Positions 11,281 to 23,240 are shown, counted from the stretch's first letter. The stretch is DNA of 64,000 bases from Phytophthora quininea (GCA_011947345.1 JAAVTG010000238.1:1-64000); one strand, 5' to 3'. The notes: generated by a model from the sequence alone, not told the origin. A program made the numbers and translations.

Positions 11281-13932
11281 TTATCGCTTGCGCATCGAGT
11301 CGGAGATGCTCGGGTTGAAGGAAAAGTCGGTAAAAGTGGAGCTGAGAACCATCGACTGGTGCGTACACACACTGTCCACAACAGGCTCGGACGTGAACTC
11401 GGCGTCAAAGTTGCCCACGTCCAGCTCGTCCTGCACCACAGGACGCCAAGGCGGCGTCACGTCGCGACGCATCAGCGCGTCCCAAGACACGCCGGCAAAG
11501 AACGGGTGGTCGCGCAGTTCCTGGGCGCCGTTCGATCCGAGCCGCTCGGAAGGGTTAAACGTTAGCAGCCCGCAGATTAGCGACGCGGCTTCTGGAGGCA
11601 TTTCAGGCGGCATCATGGTGGTAACTGAGCCAGGCGTCATGATCTTCCGCACCATCACCTCGCGATTATCATCGAAAAACGGATGCACTCCAGTGAGCAT
11701 CTCGTACAGGAACACACCAAGCGACCACCAGTCCACCGCATAGCCATACTTCTGCATGTTGTACACTTCAGGCGCCAAGTACTCGGGACTCCCCACCAAC
11801 GTCTGAGCGCCCTTGTCTGACACAACATTCAGTTTGGATAGGCCAAAGTCCGTGATCCGCAAATGTCCGGACGCTTCGACAAGAATGTTCTCAGGTTTAA
11901 GATCACGGTACGCCACCTTCAGGCGGTGCAAATGCTCAAGACCAAGCACCAGCTCGGCCGCGTAGAAGCGAGAAAGCTCGTAGGAGAAACCATCGTCCGA
12001 CATGTGATGGAACAGTTCGCCGCCAGAGCAGTAGTCAGTCACGAGGTACAGCTTGTCCTTGGTCTGGAAGGAGAACCGCAGCCGGGCGATGAACGGGTGG
12101 TCGATCTCCTCCAGAATCAGGCGCTCCGTCTTGATGTGCTCCTCCAAACCATGGCGAACGACGTTCTTCTTGCGTAACACTTTCATGGCATACACAACGT
12201 GGGTGTCTTTCTTTCGCACAAGGAACACCTTGCCGATTGATCCTTTGCCGATCACTTTGATCAGATCAAAGTCGCTCACAGACACTCCGTGGTGGCTCGC
12301 GTTACTTCCGCGGCTGCTAGCAATTGAAGCACGCATGGCGGACGTACTTGCATCTGTGTCCAAGGACGATCGACGGGCTGTTTTCCGGTGATGTGGAGAT
12401 TCGCTCGCATGAGCGCCCATGGCTGCACTGAGACGACGAGTCTGTTTCCGCGGCTTCAGCGAGTCGAGTCTGTGGCGAATCACTTTGCCCAGCCACGTTC
12501 GAGTTTTAGCCTCGGAGTCTGAAATGAACTGCGCCGCGCCACAGCCGCGGTCACGAGCTGCCACGAAGTAGGTAAACGAGGTCTCCATCGAGAGACTGAT
12601 TGTACGGGCCTTATTGCTGCTGCTGCGCTTGGAGAGAGCAGACGCAGTTTTTCCATCTGCGGACGGAGCTAACGCTGTGAGGTCTCCCACAGAGAGACAA
12701 CTACACCCAAGTTGCTCCTCGACTGCGGGGATGTGTCCACCCACTGGAATCGCAGCGTCGCCCTTGAAATTAATAGCCCGATGCCGTAAAAATTGTCCAA
12801 CACCCGAGGTCGCAGCAGCTCCATCCAAGCGGTAGGCGCCTTCAGCAAATACAAGAGCGTTCACACGCTTTACGATCTGCTCTTCGCGCTTCTGGATGAG
12901 CGTGAGAACGTTCTTGGCGCCGAAAGAGTACGCCAAAAGTAAACGTTGCGCGCTTGAGCGCGCGAGATGATGTTGTCCCAAATGTAGAGCATGTGCTCAT
13001 CCGCCGATGCGTTGTCTCGGATCGGGAACAAATCGTTGCCGATGGTCACGTTGTTGGTGGAAGGATTCAGCACAGCAACTGCAAAATTACAAGCTTTCGC
13101 ACGACGCAGCACTGGCAGCATCGAGCCTAGCTCCAGCCCTTCCTGGATCAGCAGGTCTCGGCTCCAGATACCTGGCTGAGCGCCTCTTCCTCCGTTCACC
13201 ACCACCAGTAAATTAGCATTGCTCCTCCAATCCGACGTCAGAAAATGCTGGAGCGAGCTTCCTTCGGCTCGTCCGGTCGCGGATCCAGCGGCACTCTGGC
13301 CTGTTTGAAGGCCAACTCGGCCAGCATCTCCATCTGGATGTGGAAGATGGCAGCTTTGACGATCTCGTCCAGCTCCCCGGCACGACGTTCGTCGCTCATG
13401 AGCTCGTAGACCGCCTGGTTGGTGCGGCAATGACGCAATGTCCCAGCGTCGTCAAAGTAGTAGTCCAGTTCCTCCAGAGACTCCAGTTGGTCCGTCAATG
13501 CGATACTCTCGCGAGTGTCTACACTCATGCCGCTACTGCTACTGTCACCGAACTTTTGCTTCTGCAGTTGCACCGCGTCGCTGCTATTCATGCACAGAAT
13601 GTACTGCTTGCCGTCTTCACACTGAGCTGGATCCGACACCTGCTGCATCGTGGCTGCGTGCAGTACGACGCAGCCCTCCAGCAGTCCCGGCGGCCGTTGT
13701 TCCACTTCCATGTCGTCGTCATTGCAGCTCTGTACACAACGCGGCACAGAATCCGTCAGATCCAAATCTACGTAGGCAATATGGACGTCTCATCCTGTAC
13801 CATGAGGAACTCGTTGACCACGGACAGCCACGAGTCGGTGGGCATCACGAAGGCCATGACGGGCGCGCCCACCTCCACGGAGCCGGCGCGCGCCTCCGCC
13901 CGCTGCACGAACACGCGTCTGCTGTCCGCCAT
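11281..13932 (-). CDS. Arb2/FAM172-like domain fused to an AGC protein kinase
   Basis: About 883 residues, starting MADSRRVFVQRAEARAG at 13932. An Arb2/FAM172-like domain spans roughly 13440-12660. It has YYFDDAGTLRHCRTNQ, LLVVVNGGRGAQPGIWSRDL, AVLNPSTNN, SADEHMLYIWDNIISRAQA and the serine elbow AYSFGAKN. After a Ser/Arg-rich linker comes a full AGC kinase. It has GKGSIGKV, YAMKVL, YRDLKPENIL, DFGLSK, the activation segment TLVGSPEYLAPE, and a C-terminal hydrophobic motif FTDFSF ending at 11281. The stretch from the serine elbow through the kinase is one unbroken reading frame (12940-11281). Breaks near 13785, 13245 and 12940 affect only the N-terminal half. Substrates are unknown. PDK1-type activation is inferred from the T-loop and hydrophobic motif. 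Confidence 0.75.
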
Positions 13933-14033
13933 CGCTCGTCCGCTCGCCGCCGCCTTGTGAGGGAAAAATGCTTACTGCAACTTTTCCGAAAATGTTGTGA
14001 TATTTGAGGTTGAATATCACGTTATCATAAGCA

Positions 14034-14582
14034 GTGCATAAGAAACAGCGAGCAGCAGCATCAAAAGCATGAAGGCCACGAAGGCGCGTCGGCGAGGCAG
14101 TACGGTTGAAGAAGTACTTGCTTAGCTCAAGCACACGACTAGCTCGCCGAGTTCGTCGTCGGAATGCCGCTCTTGTTCTCCTTGTGCATCGCGATGCTCT
14201 TCCGGAGTTGCTGCTTCCATTGCTCGACTTCCTCGACCATCGTTTGGTACGACCCGGTCGTTGTCGCTCGCTTCCTTGGCTCCTTGACCGCCAGTGTTTC
14301 GAAGACCTTGTCAAAGACTGGGATCTCGTCGTGCTCGACCGGGTCGTCGGTGATCGCCATGCTCTCCGAACTCCTCTTGCTGTACGCCTTCCGCGTTCGC
14401 GCTCCCAATGCTGTCAAACACACCGCCCACTTTGATGTATTTATGGTGGCATTGAATTCACGCCAGGTGCCGCGCGTCGATGTCTGCAGCAAGCATCCTC
14501 GACCAGATCTCTAACGCGTCGACGTGGATTTCGCCCAGTCGCGATCCACGAGGACGCGGACACGCACCTTGTCCTCGTCGTT
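14034..14582 (+). repeat. Left arm of inverted repeat
   Basis: Matches the reverse complement of 15331-15879 almost base for base. It ends about 100 bp upstream of the kinase start codon at 13932. Confidence 0.85.
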
Positions 14583-15330
14583 GGTGTGGGGCTCTAGATG
14601 CCTCTCGAACAGCGCGTCCGCCACTCCCGGCATCCCGAGCTCATAATTTGCAACGTTCACGAAGCCTTTGATTCTCTTGATCCGCTTAATCAGCTCCGCG
14701 AGTGTGGCCTCGGCCGCGCCCGTGACTCGCACCTTTGGTTTGCTCACGATGAACTTCTCCACTGCGTCGTGCTTACTGCTCTCATCGATGGCCTTGGCGG
14801 TGGCGCCGATCTTGCACGCTCTTCATACGGCACCTTGGATTCCTAGTACGCAATCGATGCCAATGAGGTGGCAATCGAAGTGCTTCCGAAGACATGTCTT
14901 GCCAATGTTGCCTCGATGTGGGTGTTGACCCGAGCATAGTCGCAAGCTCCCTTGCGTGTCTTCCACTTCTCGATCTTTGCGCAGCACCCGGTGATGATGT
15001 TGGCTGGAGGCGGGGAGCGATACGCCTTCTTCGTCGTCGACCCGCTCACCGAGACCTTGATTTTCTTAACGAGCTTCTTCTTCTTCTTCGACCCGGGAGT
15101 AGGCTTGTGTGCGGGTGTCGCAGGCGCAACCTACAGTGAGCGAATTTCAGGCGTGGACGGAGGGGCTGCTCTAACCTCTCGCTCCCAGTGTCTTCATGAC
15201 AATAGTGCGGGTCCGACGGCAACTCAAATACGGGCCGCTTCTCCTCCCAGTCGTCGTCGAGGGCACTGCCCCGCACGAGCACGCGAGGTACAATCCGCGG
15301 GTTCATCGACAAGGCGCAGAATGGAATATA

Positions 15331-15879
15331 AACGACGAAGACAAGGTGCGTGTCCGCGTCCTCGTGGATCGCGACTGGGCGAAATCCACGTCGACGCGTT
15401 AGAGATCTGGTCGAGGATGCTTGCTGCAGACATCGACGCGCGGCACCTGGCGTGAATTCAATGCCACCATAAATACATCGAAGTGGGCGGTGTGTTTGAC
15501 AGCATTGGGAGCGCGAACGCGGAAGGCGTACAGCAAGAGGAGTTCGGAGAGCATGGCGATCACCGACGACCCGGTCGAGCACGACGAGATCCCAGTCTTT
15601 GACAAGGTCTTCGAAACACTGGCGGTCAAGGAGCCAAGGAAGCGAGCGACAACGACCGGGTCGTACCAAACGATGGTCGAGGAAGTCGAGCAATGGAAGC
15701 AGCAACTCCGGAAGAGCATCGCGATGCACAAGGAGAACAAGAGCGGCATTCCGACGACGAACTCGGCGAGCTAGTCGTGTGCTTGAGCTAAGCAAGTACT
15801 TCTTCAACCGTACTGCCTCGCCGACGCGCCTTCGTGGTCTTCATGCTTTTGATGCTGCTGCTCGCTGTTTCTTATGCAC
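15331..15879 (-). repeat. Right arm of inverted repeat
   Basis: Inverted copy of 14034-14582. It ends about 130 bp upstream of the COQ4 start codon at 16010. Confidence 0.85.
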
Positions 15880-16009
15880 TTATCTTTGTGTGAGACCTTT
15901 TATTTTGGGATCGACAGCTCAAATTCTCGGTGGTCGATTGTTCCCTTACAAACATCAAGTGTTTCAAGAGGAGCAAGGTGCTCAGTAACACTTGCTGCGC
16001 TCTCGAGCA

Positions 16010-16874
16010 ATGCTGGGCTCTCGTCTCGCATCCGTCGCGGTGCGCGCGGCCTCCCGCTCGGCGCGTATGGCCACGGCGGCCGCCTCCGCGCCCTTCGACG
16101 TCAAGTCCATGCCGCCTGTGGCCGGCGAGCCGCAGCGCCGCGTGCTGTACGATTCGCACATGCCCACCACGCCACTCCAGAAGGTCCTCCTGTCCGTCTC
16201 ATCGGCTCTCACCGTCTTCACCAACCCGGAGCGCGGCGACATGCTGGCGGCGTTGGGAGAGGTGACGGGTCGAGATGCACTGCGTCGCATCCACGCGCGC
16301 ATGTGCGCAGACCCCGTGGGCGCCCAGATCCTTGCCGAGAAGCCCGTGATCCGCAGCGAGCAGATCGACATGGAATATCTGCGCGCACTGCCCGCCGAGT
16401 CCTTCGGGCGCCACTACGCCACGTTCATGGACTCGCACGGCTTCGAGGCCGATGGCCGCTCGCTCGTGCGCTTCGTGGACGACCCGGAGCTCGCCTACGT
16501 GATGCAGCGCCACCGAGAGCTGCACGACTTCTGGCACACGCTGTTCGGTGTGCCCCCACGGTGCTGGGCGAGATCGCGCTGAAGTATGTCGAGATGGCGC
16601 ACTCACGGCTGCCGGTGAGCGCACTCAGTGCCTTTGTGGGTCCGCTGCGTCTTTCCAGCGAGGAGCGTTGTCGGCTCATGAGGGTGTACGTGCCGTGGGC
16701 CAACCGCGCCTCAAAGAAGGCACACTCTTTACACTGCGTCATGTACGAGAAGGAGTTCGAGACCCCATTGCTGAGCTGCGCGAACGGCTGAACATTGAGG
16801 TGGCCCCACCTATCTCGGATACTTCGGCCCACTTCGAGCGCCACAAAGACGACAAGCACCAGGCTGCTCATTAA
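16010..16874 (+). CDS. COQ4: Ubiquinone biosynthesis protein COQ4
   Basis: About 288 residues. The ATG at 16010 opens an Arg/Ala/Ser-rich N terminus (MLGSRLASVAVRAASRSARM), typical of a mitochondrial presequence. The diagnostic motif HDxxHx11E is present in RELHDFWHTLFGVPP followed by LGEIALKYVE. The domain also shows the upstream PLQKVLLSVSSALTVFTNP and ends KDDKHQAAH. In other eukaryotes COQ4 binds a metal through this motif, supports the complex that builds coenzyme Q on the matrix side of the inner membrane, and acts in ring modification. Two single-base frame breaks, near 16557 and 16765, interrupt an otherwise full-length conserved protein and are probably sequence errors. Confidence 0.9.
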
Positions 16875-16946
16875 CCCCTGTCCACACACCGCACAACCGA
16901 TGAGCGAAAAATACGCAAAGTGCTTATACTCCGGTGTTGTGTTTCG

Positions 16947-18883
16947 TTATGGCTTGCCGCAGCCAAACAAGTCGTACTCGTGGTCGCTGTCGCTGTGGTG
17001 CTGGTCAGCAACGGAGGCCGACAAAGCCGCTGCCAGCGCTTCGGTCTCGTCGTAATGCGCGCTGTCGTGAAGTTTTACACTGCCGGAATGCAACGATTGA
17101 GAGCTGGAAAGATTTCCAGCGGCGGGAGCAGCATGTGCATGGGTATACTCGACAGCAGGATGCAACGTTGGGGGTGGAGCTACTGTGGCTAGAACAGACT
17201 CGTTCGCAACACTTTTTGCTTCGGCAGGCAAGGTAGAGCCACCTGCTTCATCATGGTCAACACTGCCAGTTGATGCTGGCATTGTGCTCTCTGATATCGT
17301 CGCAACTGGCGCTTCTGTAGCTGCTTCTCCATCTGGTGCTTTTGTGTGATCTTCAACCGATGACGGCTGCTGTTGCTCCGACGACGAAGATCCTAGCTTC
17401 ACCTCAGCCAATGATGCAGCTCCGGCAGGCTCCGCGATCAGACCAGGAGTATTTGGCGAGAGGAACGGGTTGTGCGCCGCCTCGCACTGGAAATCGTACG
17501 AGTAGTTCATATCCATGATGGGCTGCGCACTCTTCTTGGTCTTGTCCAGCGAACTCAAACTCCTGCTGACTGCTTGGGACGGCGGCAACGGAAACAACTC
17601 GTGGTACTCGGCAGTCGACTCACTGTACGCACTGCGTCCTCCATCGCTGATCATGCTGTTGGCAAGACTGCCATTCCCGTTGGTATACCCATGCTGACGC
17701 CGGGCAGACGTTTTGAACGCTGCGTACTTAGGAATCGAGTCCATCTCCAAACACTCGTATTCTCCCAAGCTCACAGGGCTCATGGGACTCTCTGGGCTCT
17801 CGCCACCCGATACGGAGTTTTCTGTGTCCGTGCTGACCTGAGGTAATGTTCCTCCAGCAGTGATTCCCGGAAGACTTTGTGTGCTGCTGCTTACTGAAGC
17901 GCCTGTGCTGCTTGCAGCCGACGCGTACGGGTCAACTGGACGTCGGTACGACTCTGCAAACGGGTTCATTGCGTCATTGTCCTTCACGGTATTCGTGCCG
18001 TCCTGCCGCGTGCCCCCAAATGACTTTGATCTCCCCAAGTCCTTGCTGCCAAACATTTCTGAAAACGCCCCGGAAAGCTCATTGCCGAGTCCCGTCATTT
18101 CCGAGCTAAATTCCTCAAACGTGTTGGACTTGGCTTGAGTCGGTTGAGGTCTGCCGTTTGCTGGGCGCTGTCCAATTGGTGCCGCGCTGCTTTTCCCATT
18201 CGCAGCATTCGCTGGAGCGTACTTCAGCGTGACCGTCGCCGATAGCAGCTGCAGATACGCGTCCAGTTCGTCCCGAGCGTCGTCAGCGCCGACTGCTCCG
18301 GTCACTGCGTACTCTGCTAGGAGCGTGTTGGCCAGCAGCACCAGCTCGCTGATCTGCGCTAGCCGCTTCTCCATCTTGCTGTTCCAGTCCCCCATGCCCA
18401 CAACCCATCGACCAGCGTCGGCCACGTAGGCCACACTCGATCTAAGAACAGCATTTACACCGAGAAACACGTCAATAGGACAGCTAGCCACATATAACAT
18501 AGGCGACTACACATGACGCACTCCAATTCGTCGCGGATCTCATCCCGGTACTCGTAGCAGCGTAGGAAGATGAGCTTGGCGGTGTCCATGAGGCCTACAA
18601 GACTCACAGGTTAGTTAGCAATTCAACAACGTCGTAGGACAAAGCCCAACGGAGGACCCACCGCCAGGCAGATTCGGCCCCATGCGCTGGAAGAATTTTT
18701 CGTAGTAAATCACCTAGCTCAAAGGCAGCAAGAAACAATGAGGAGAGATGTAGTTGGGTGACCCATTCTATTGAGCCGGACCTTCTTCATGAACGTGGCG
18801 AGATGGTCCTCCACGCGGGCGATGGCCGTCATAGACTTGCCGATGCTGGAGATGGACTGGCCGGCGCTGATGATCGACGTCAT
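16947..18883 (-). CDS. Helical protein with long disordered tail and NPF motifs
   Basis: 573 residues from four exons: 18883-18782, 18713-18662, 18594-18522 and 18441-16947. Intron ends are gtccgg, gtgggt and gtgcgt as donors, all with ag acceptors; spliced length is exactly divisible by three. The N-terminal 150 residues look helical (MTSIISAGQSISSIGKSMTA, EYRDEIRDELESSVAYVADA). The rest is Ser/Pro/Glu-rich and disordered. It contains two NPF tripeptides (AMNPFAES, AHNPFLSP) and ends EYDLFGCGKP. NPF binds EH domains and DLF-like motifs bind clathrin adaptors in other eukaryotes, so an endocytic adaptor role is a reasonable inference only. No named family is recognised. The first intron has a weak donor; the remaining boundaries are well supported. 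Confidence 0.7.
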
Positions 18884-20278
18884 GCTGGCTCACTGCAACT
18901 GGGAGGAGTCCGACGGAGAGAGGCGAAGGGCTCACGGCACAGTTCTTCTTTCGGGAACCTGGAAATATATATCCTATTATCAAATTTAGACTAGGTACTC
19001 GTTTTCAAGTTGAAGTGCGTTGGTGGTTCTCTTGTCGATCGTCCCAAGGTGGTGATTGCAGCCGTACTCTTCCTAACAGTGCTCACAGCCGACGCGATTC
19101 AAGTCGATGAGCGGCAACTGTAAACTCCTCCACCGTGTGTTTTGCTGCGAAGTATGCCAAGTGGTTGGGCGGAACAGTCTTGCACCGGATGCGGCGATCA
19201 AACGTGTGCTCTGCTGCTCATCGGTGGTGAAACCTTTGGCGCCCTTGGGACGAAAGCGCGGAATTGTACACCGAACTGCAGTAACCGTGTGGCGCCTGTC
19301 GAGTGTCTATTTCGGCAGGAGTGGGGCTTCGCTTGGTGAAAATCGTTACCTGCTTGCTTCGAGTGCCACCGCTTGAAAGCTACGCTTTTCAAAGCTACAA
19401 AGCTTGCCTGCGCTTGCATTCGTGCTGGTAGATTGCATCTGCCGCCTCTCGAGCGGGGCTTTCCCAGCGTAAGCGTGAACGTCATCTGGGGAGGCAGAAC
19501 ATCGCTTTGATCCGTGCGAGTACCAACCGAAAAAGCCGCCTCGAAATCGCCTTGTTCGCCGGCAAAATATTGGGCTCGCTGCGGCTGCCGGGATTGCCAA
19601 GAGTAATACCGTGCGCAAATGATCTTGTAAAGGCCGTCGGTGGCACCCGTCAGGTGGCTGCTTCGCGGCTTGCGCCCCACAGGACGGTGCCTTCGTAGTT
19701 CTTGGCCACCCAGCCGCAAGGCTAAACGGGAAAAAGTTTGGTCAATCGTGAATCATTGCCTAAGGCCAGCGCCGATGCGAAGGCGCCACATATATTCGTG
19801 CTTGCATCTGGACGCAGGCGCCTAAACGCGTGGTCGCGGTGCGGGTATTCAAGCGGAGTCGGGCTGCCGTGTTTGATCTGCTTGGGGCTCTTCGACTCGA
19901 CGCTGCCTGGAAACCGGCTGCGAGTCCTTCACACCGCGTGCGGTCGAGGGCCTGCAGGTCAAGCGCAGCGCAGAGCCCCGGCAGCGCGGGTTGTCTCGGA
20001 ATGCGGCCCGGGCAAATCGCCGCATTGACTCAAAGCCCTCCACGCATGGTGAACGTGGTCGCGCGCGGTGCAGCTGTTCAGCTAAAATGACGGGCATCTG
20101 GCTGGTAGAGTCGGTGCCTTCAGCAGTTTCAGCATCAATTCCATCAACCTTCCTGCTTGGTTGCGGTTTCTGCTCTTTACCTTATGGCGGGTAACTTGGC
20201 GTCGTTGGTCTCACTCTGGAATTGGCCGCGCGATCGACGAGGGTGGCAGGCTTCTTTGTGATCAGCGACGACCGGGCC
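18884..20278. other. Divergent intergenic region, 1.4 kb
   Basis: Lies between the NPF-motif gene (-) and the transporter gene (+). A 173-codon minus-strand ORF at 19198-19719 has no recognisable motif and a composition rich in Arg, Ser and Gln; I do not accept it as a gene. Nothing else was identified. Confidence 0.4.
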
Positions 20279-22077
20279 ATGGGGTGCGCGCCAAAGAAGG
20301 CCGCGGGTTCTACTCCAGTTCCGCCTACACCAACTCGGCGGCGGATTCCTACAGCGGCATGGACCACGGGCCGACGGCCTACGGGGCCGACGCGCGGGAC
20401 AGCTTTGATCCGTCCGTCATGCTCGGCGGCAACAACCGCTTCGTGGCAGGCAACAAGTTCTTCAACTACCAGCAGTTCGGCGCACTGCGCGAGGGCGGCG
20501 GCGTTAGTCTCTTCTCGAACGCCTACTGCGGTCTGCTGTTCGCCACCGCGCAGAGCAGCATCATCTACGCCGTGCTGCGGTACTGCATGCGGCCGACGCT
20601 CATGCACTCGCTCCTGCTGCAGCGAGCCGAGAGCTCGGTGGTCATCGAGTGTCTCTTGAGTATCCCGACCACGCTGTCCTTCTTCCTCGGTTTGCTATCG
20701 GACGTGGCGCCGATCGGCGGATACCGACGTAAGTCGTACATGATCACAGGGACCCTGCTGAGCTTTATCATGTGTCTGGGCATGACCATCCTCGCGGCCA
20801 CTGTGGACGTCGACACGATGAGCGAGAACAAGCGCAGCGACCTCATCATCTATTACATGGTGCTCATCATGGGCGCCACCTTCGGCACCATGCTCAGCAA
20901 GATCGCCACGGACGCGCGCATCATCGAGCTGTCCCAGCGCGAACCGCTCACCACGCGCGGCACGCTGCAGATCAACTACTTGCTCTTCCGGACAGGCATC
21001 GAGTGGATCGGGCTCTGGCTAACGGCGGGACTCATCCGTTACGATCAAGACAGGGGCAACTACGCTGCGCGTGGATCCGTTCTGGGCCTACGCCGTGTTG
21101 GCGCTTCTCAGTCTGCTGCCCGTGCCGTTCGTGCTCCGCAACTGCTCGGAGCGCTCGGTGGAACAGCCGGACGAAGGCGTGCTGAATGAGATGGTCGCCG
21201 AGGAGGGCAGTGTCACCGTGATTGCCGTGGCGCCGTCTGCGTCGGCAAAGCGTATCAGCGCCTTCTTCCGGATGTGCCAGCAACGCGCCGTGTGGCAGCT
21301 TGTGCTGTTCCTGTGCATCCTGCTGGCCACCACGCGCTTCTACTTTGGCGCCGCCAACTCGGTTTTCGTCAAGATGGCGAAGCTCAACGCGAACACCACG
21401 CTCGTGACCAACGCGCTCAAGTATGTGACGACGATGGGCGTCATGGTCTGGTGGAAGGTCTCGTGGTCCAACTCGTCGTGGCGGAAATGTGTCTGCTTGG
21501 GCATCGCCGTCACGGTCCTGCCCGAAACCTTCCGGGCGTTCATGATGATCTACGTACCGTCGGTGCGGACGCAGGCGTTCTACGACACGATCGGCTGCAT
21601 CACCGGTTCACGGATGGCATTATCACCATTTTCTCGCTCATCCCGGCCACCGAGATCGCCGAGAACGGCTCGGAAGGCGCCACTCAGGGCATGCTACTGT
21701 CGTTCCGCAGTATGATCGCCATCGCCATGCGGACGCTCAGCAGCGACTGGATGAAGGACGCGGCTCCTGTGAGCCCCAGCGACGGATCGGGTCGCCTTCT
21801 GCTGCTGTTGCTCATTTCGTACGTCGTGCACGCCATGTCTTTCTTCTCGGTGCTGCTGCTGCCCAGACAGAAGCTGGACGCGCAGCAGCTGCGCGTGTAC
21901 GGTGGATACAGCAAGTTGGCATGCATCGCCATCTGGGTCATCTTCCTCGTGTTCTTCGTCTACTCGATGGCAGTGAACCTCAAGGCGATGGTCGACATGG
22001 CCCGAGTAGGAAAAAGTAAAGTAATTAGTAAGATATGTATTGAGGGGGCAACGCAGGTGCAGTTCGCTTGTGAATGA
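20279..22077 (+). CDS. Folate-biopterin transporter (BT1/FBT)-type MFS protein
   Basis: About 599 residues with around twelve hydrophobic helices. The family signature is clear in FFLGLLSDVAPIGGYRRKSY, matching the D-x-P-I-x-GYRRKxY loop of FBT proteins. Another conserved stretch is GATFGTMLSKIATDARIIEL. The ATG at 20279 gives MGCAPKK and then needs a frame change near 20300 to reach GFYSSSAYTNSAADSYSG. A second in-frame Met at 20359 is the fallback start. Further breaks lie near 21060 and 21600. The predicted MGC start could be acylated (inference). FBT proteins carry pterins, folates or S-adenosylmethionine in parasites and plants; the substrate here is open. The 3' end overlaps the opposite-strand GNAT reading frame by about 50 bp. 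Confidence 0.8.
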
Positions 22078-23145
22078 CTTGGACAACTGGAAAACTCACG
22101 CAATGTCCGCGACGTTCAGCATTTTCAAACCGAACGCCTTCAACGCGCGGGTCCTCGTTGATAACGAACGTCTTGGTCTTGGTGTACTCCACGGAAGTGT
22201 AGAACGCGCGCCTTGTCCATGACGGCTCCAGTGCCCAGCCAAATCTTTCGGTAGTCGTGTCTTTCGCCCACTGCTCGAGAGCTGCTACCAGCTTGCGGCC
22301 AACGCCGTGACGACGATAACTATCTTTCACGGACATGCGACGCAACTCGCCCACACCGCCCTCTTTCGCCTCGAGCGCTACCATGCCAACCACTTCACTC
22401 GGATTGGATGCCGTCGCGGCGACCAAGAAGTTCCCGCCAGGTGCAATGTAATAGTCCTCGATGCTGCTCAAGTCGCCTGTCGTGATCGCTTCAGCCATGT
22501 GCTGCTCTAGCAAATCCGCATTCATCTTGTGCGCCGGGTAATGCATCATGCCGTCCTTAAACAGCGTCACGACCTGCTCCAAGTCGTCGTTCCGGAACTG
22601 GCGGATCACAACCGCGTCCAAATCCTGCGTGATGACTTTCTCGAATCTGACACCCTCGAAGTACGGGTCCTCGTTGACGACGATGACACCGGTCTGCGTG
22701 TAGCCGACCGAGTCGTAGAACGCCCGGGCCTTGTCCATTTCACCCCGGTCGTCAGCCACACGGCCCGGAAAGCTTGATCGCGGGCCCAATCCTCCACCTG
22801 TGCGATCAGTTTGCGACCAAGGCCGTGGCGACGGTGACTCTCCTTCACCGACATGCGACGCACCTCGCCCTCCTTGTTTTGCTTGCGCTCGAACCCCACG
22901 AAGCCCACGACCGTGTTGGGCTCCGTTCGAGGTGTCGCCACCCAAAAGTTACCTCCGGGGGCAATGTAAACGCCTGGAATGTCGGCCAGGTCTCCGTTGA
23001 CGGACGCGTTCATATATTCCACCGTCTGCTGCGGGTAGCTTCGGTGCGCCGCGTACGACCACATGCCGTCCTTGAACACGTCCACAACCTGGGGCAGGTC
23101 TTCGCTGCGGAACTGCCGCACTACGACGTCAACCGAGTCCGTCAT
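22025..23145 (-). CDS. Double-domain GNAT acetyltransferase
   Basis: Starts MTDSVDVVVRQFRSEDLPQV at 23145. Domain 1 has GGNFWVATP, VRRMSVKESHRRHGLGRKL and a C-terminal strand. It passes without a stop (FEKVITQDLDAVVIRQF) into domain 2, which has GGNFLVAATA and LRRMSVKDSYRRHGVGRKLV. Both carry the acetyl-CoA loop R-x-x-G-x-G/A. Breaks occur near 22745 and 22215. The 3' end is unclear: after GVRFEN the frame continues to a stop at 22025, but a good splice donor (gtgagt) occurs shortly after this point and the transporter CDS overlaps. Acceptor substrate unknown. It is the most downstream of four tandem GNAT genes. Confidence 0.75.
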
Positions 23146-23240
23146 TTGGTGTAAGAAGATAACGAGGCGATTTGAGTTGGCTGGCAGATTTCAAAGTGAT
23201 CGATCGGTTGCTGCATTTACAATCTGACTGCTGGACGGGC

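Larger units (their letters stand above)
14034..15879. mobile_element. Inverted-repeat element with unique core
   Basis: Two arms of about 549 bp (14034-14582 and 15331-15879) are near-identical inverted copies; I found only a few single-base differences. Each arm encodes the same 117-residue ORF (15421-15774 on +, 14139-14492 on -), starting MLQTSTRGTWREFNATINT, with no domain I recognise. The 748 bp core carries minus-strand coding-like pieces, including KTRKGACDYARVNTHIEATL and AELIKRIKRIKGFVNVANYE. The outer edges read GTGCATAAG and its complement; no convincing target duplication was seen. It could be a foldback transposon, an inverted duplication of part of a gene, or an assembly palindrome. 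It fills the divergent upstream region between the kinase and COQ4 genes. Confidence 0.6.

Noticed and set aside
14106..14435. Plus-strand ORF MKKYLLSSST... repeated at 15046-15807 on the minus strand
   Set aside because: It is the antisense of the 117-codon arm ORF, has Leu/Arg-rich antisense composition, and appears twice only because the arms are duplicated.
19198..19719. 173-codon minus-strand ORF in the 1.4 kb divergent intergenic region
   Set aside because: No motif, unusual composition, no initiator context.
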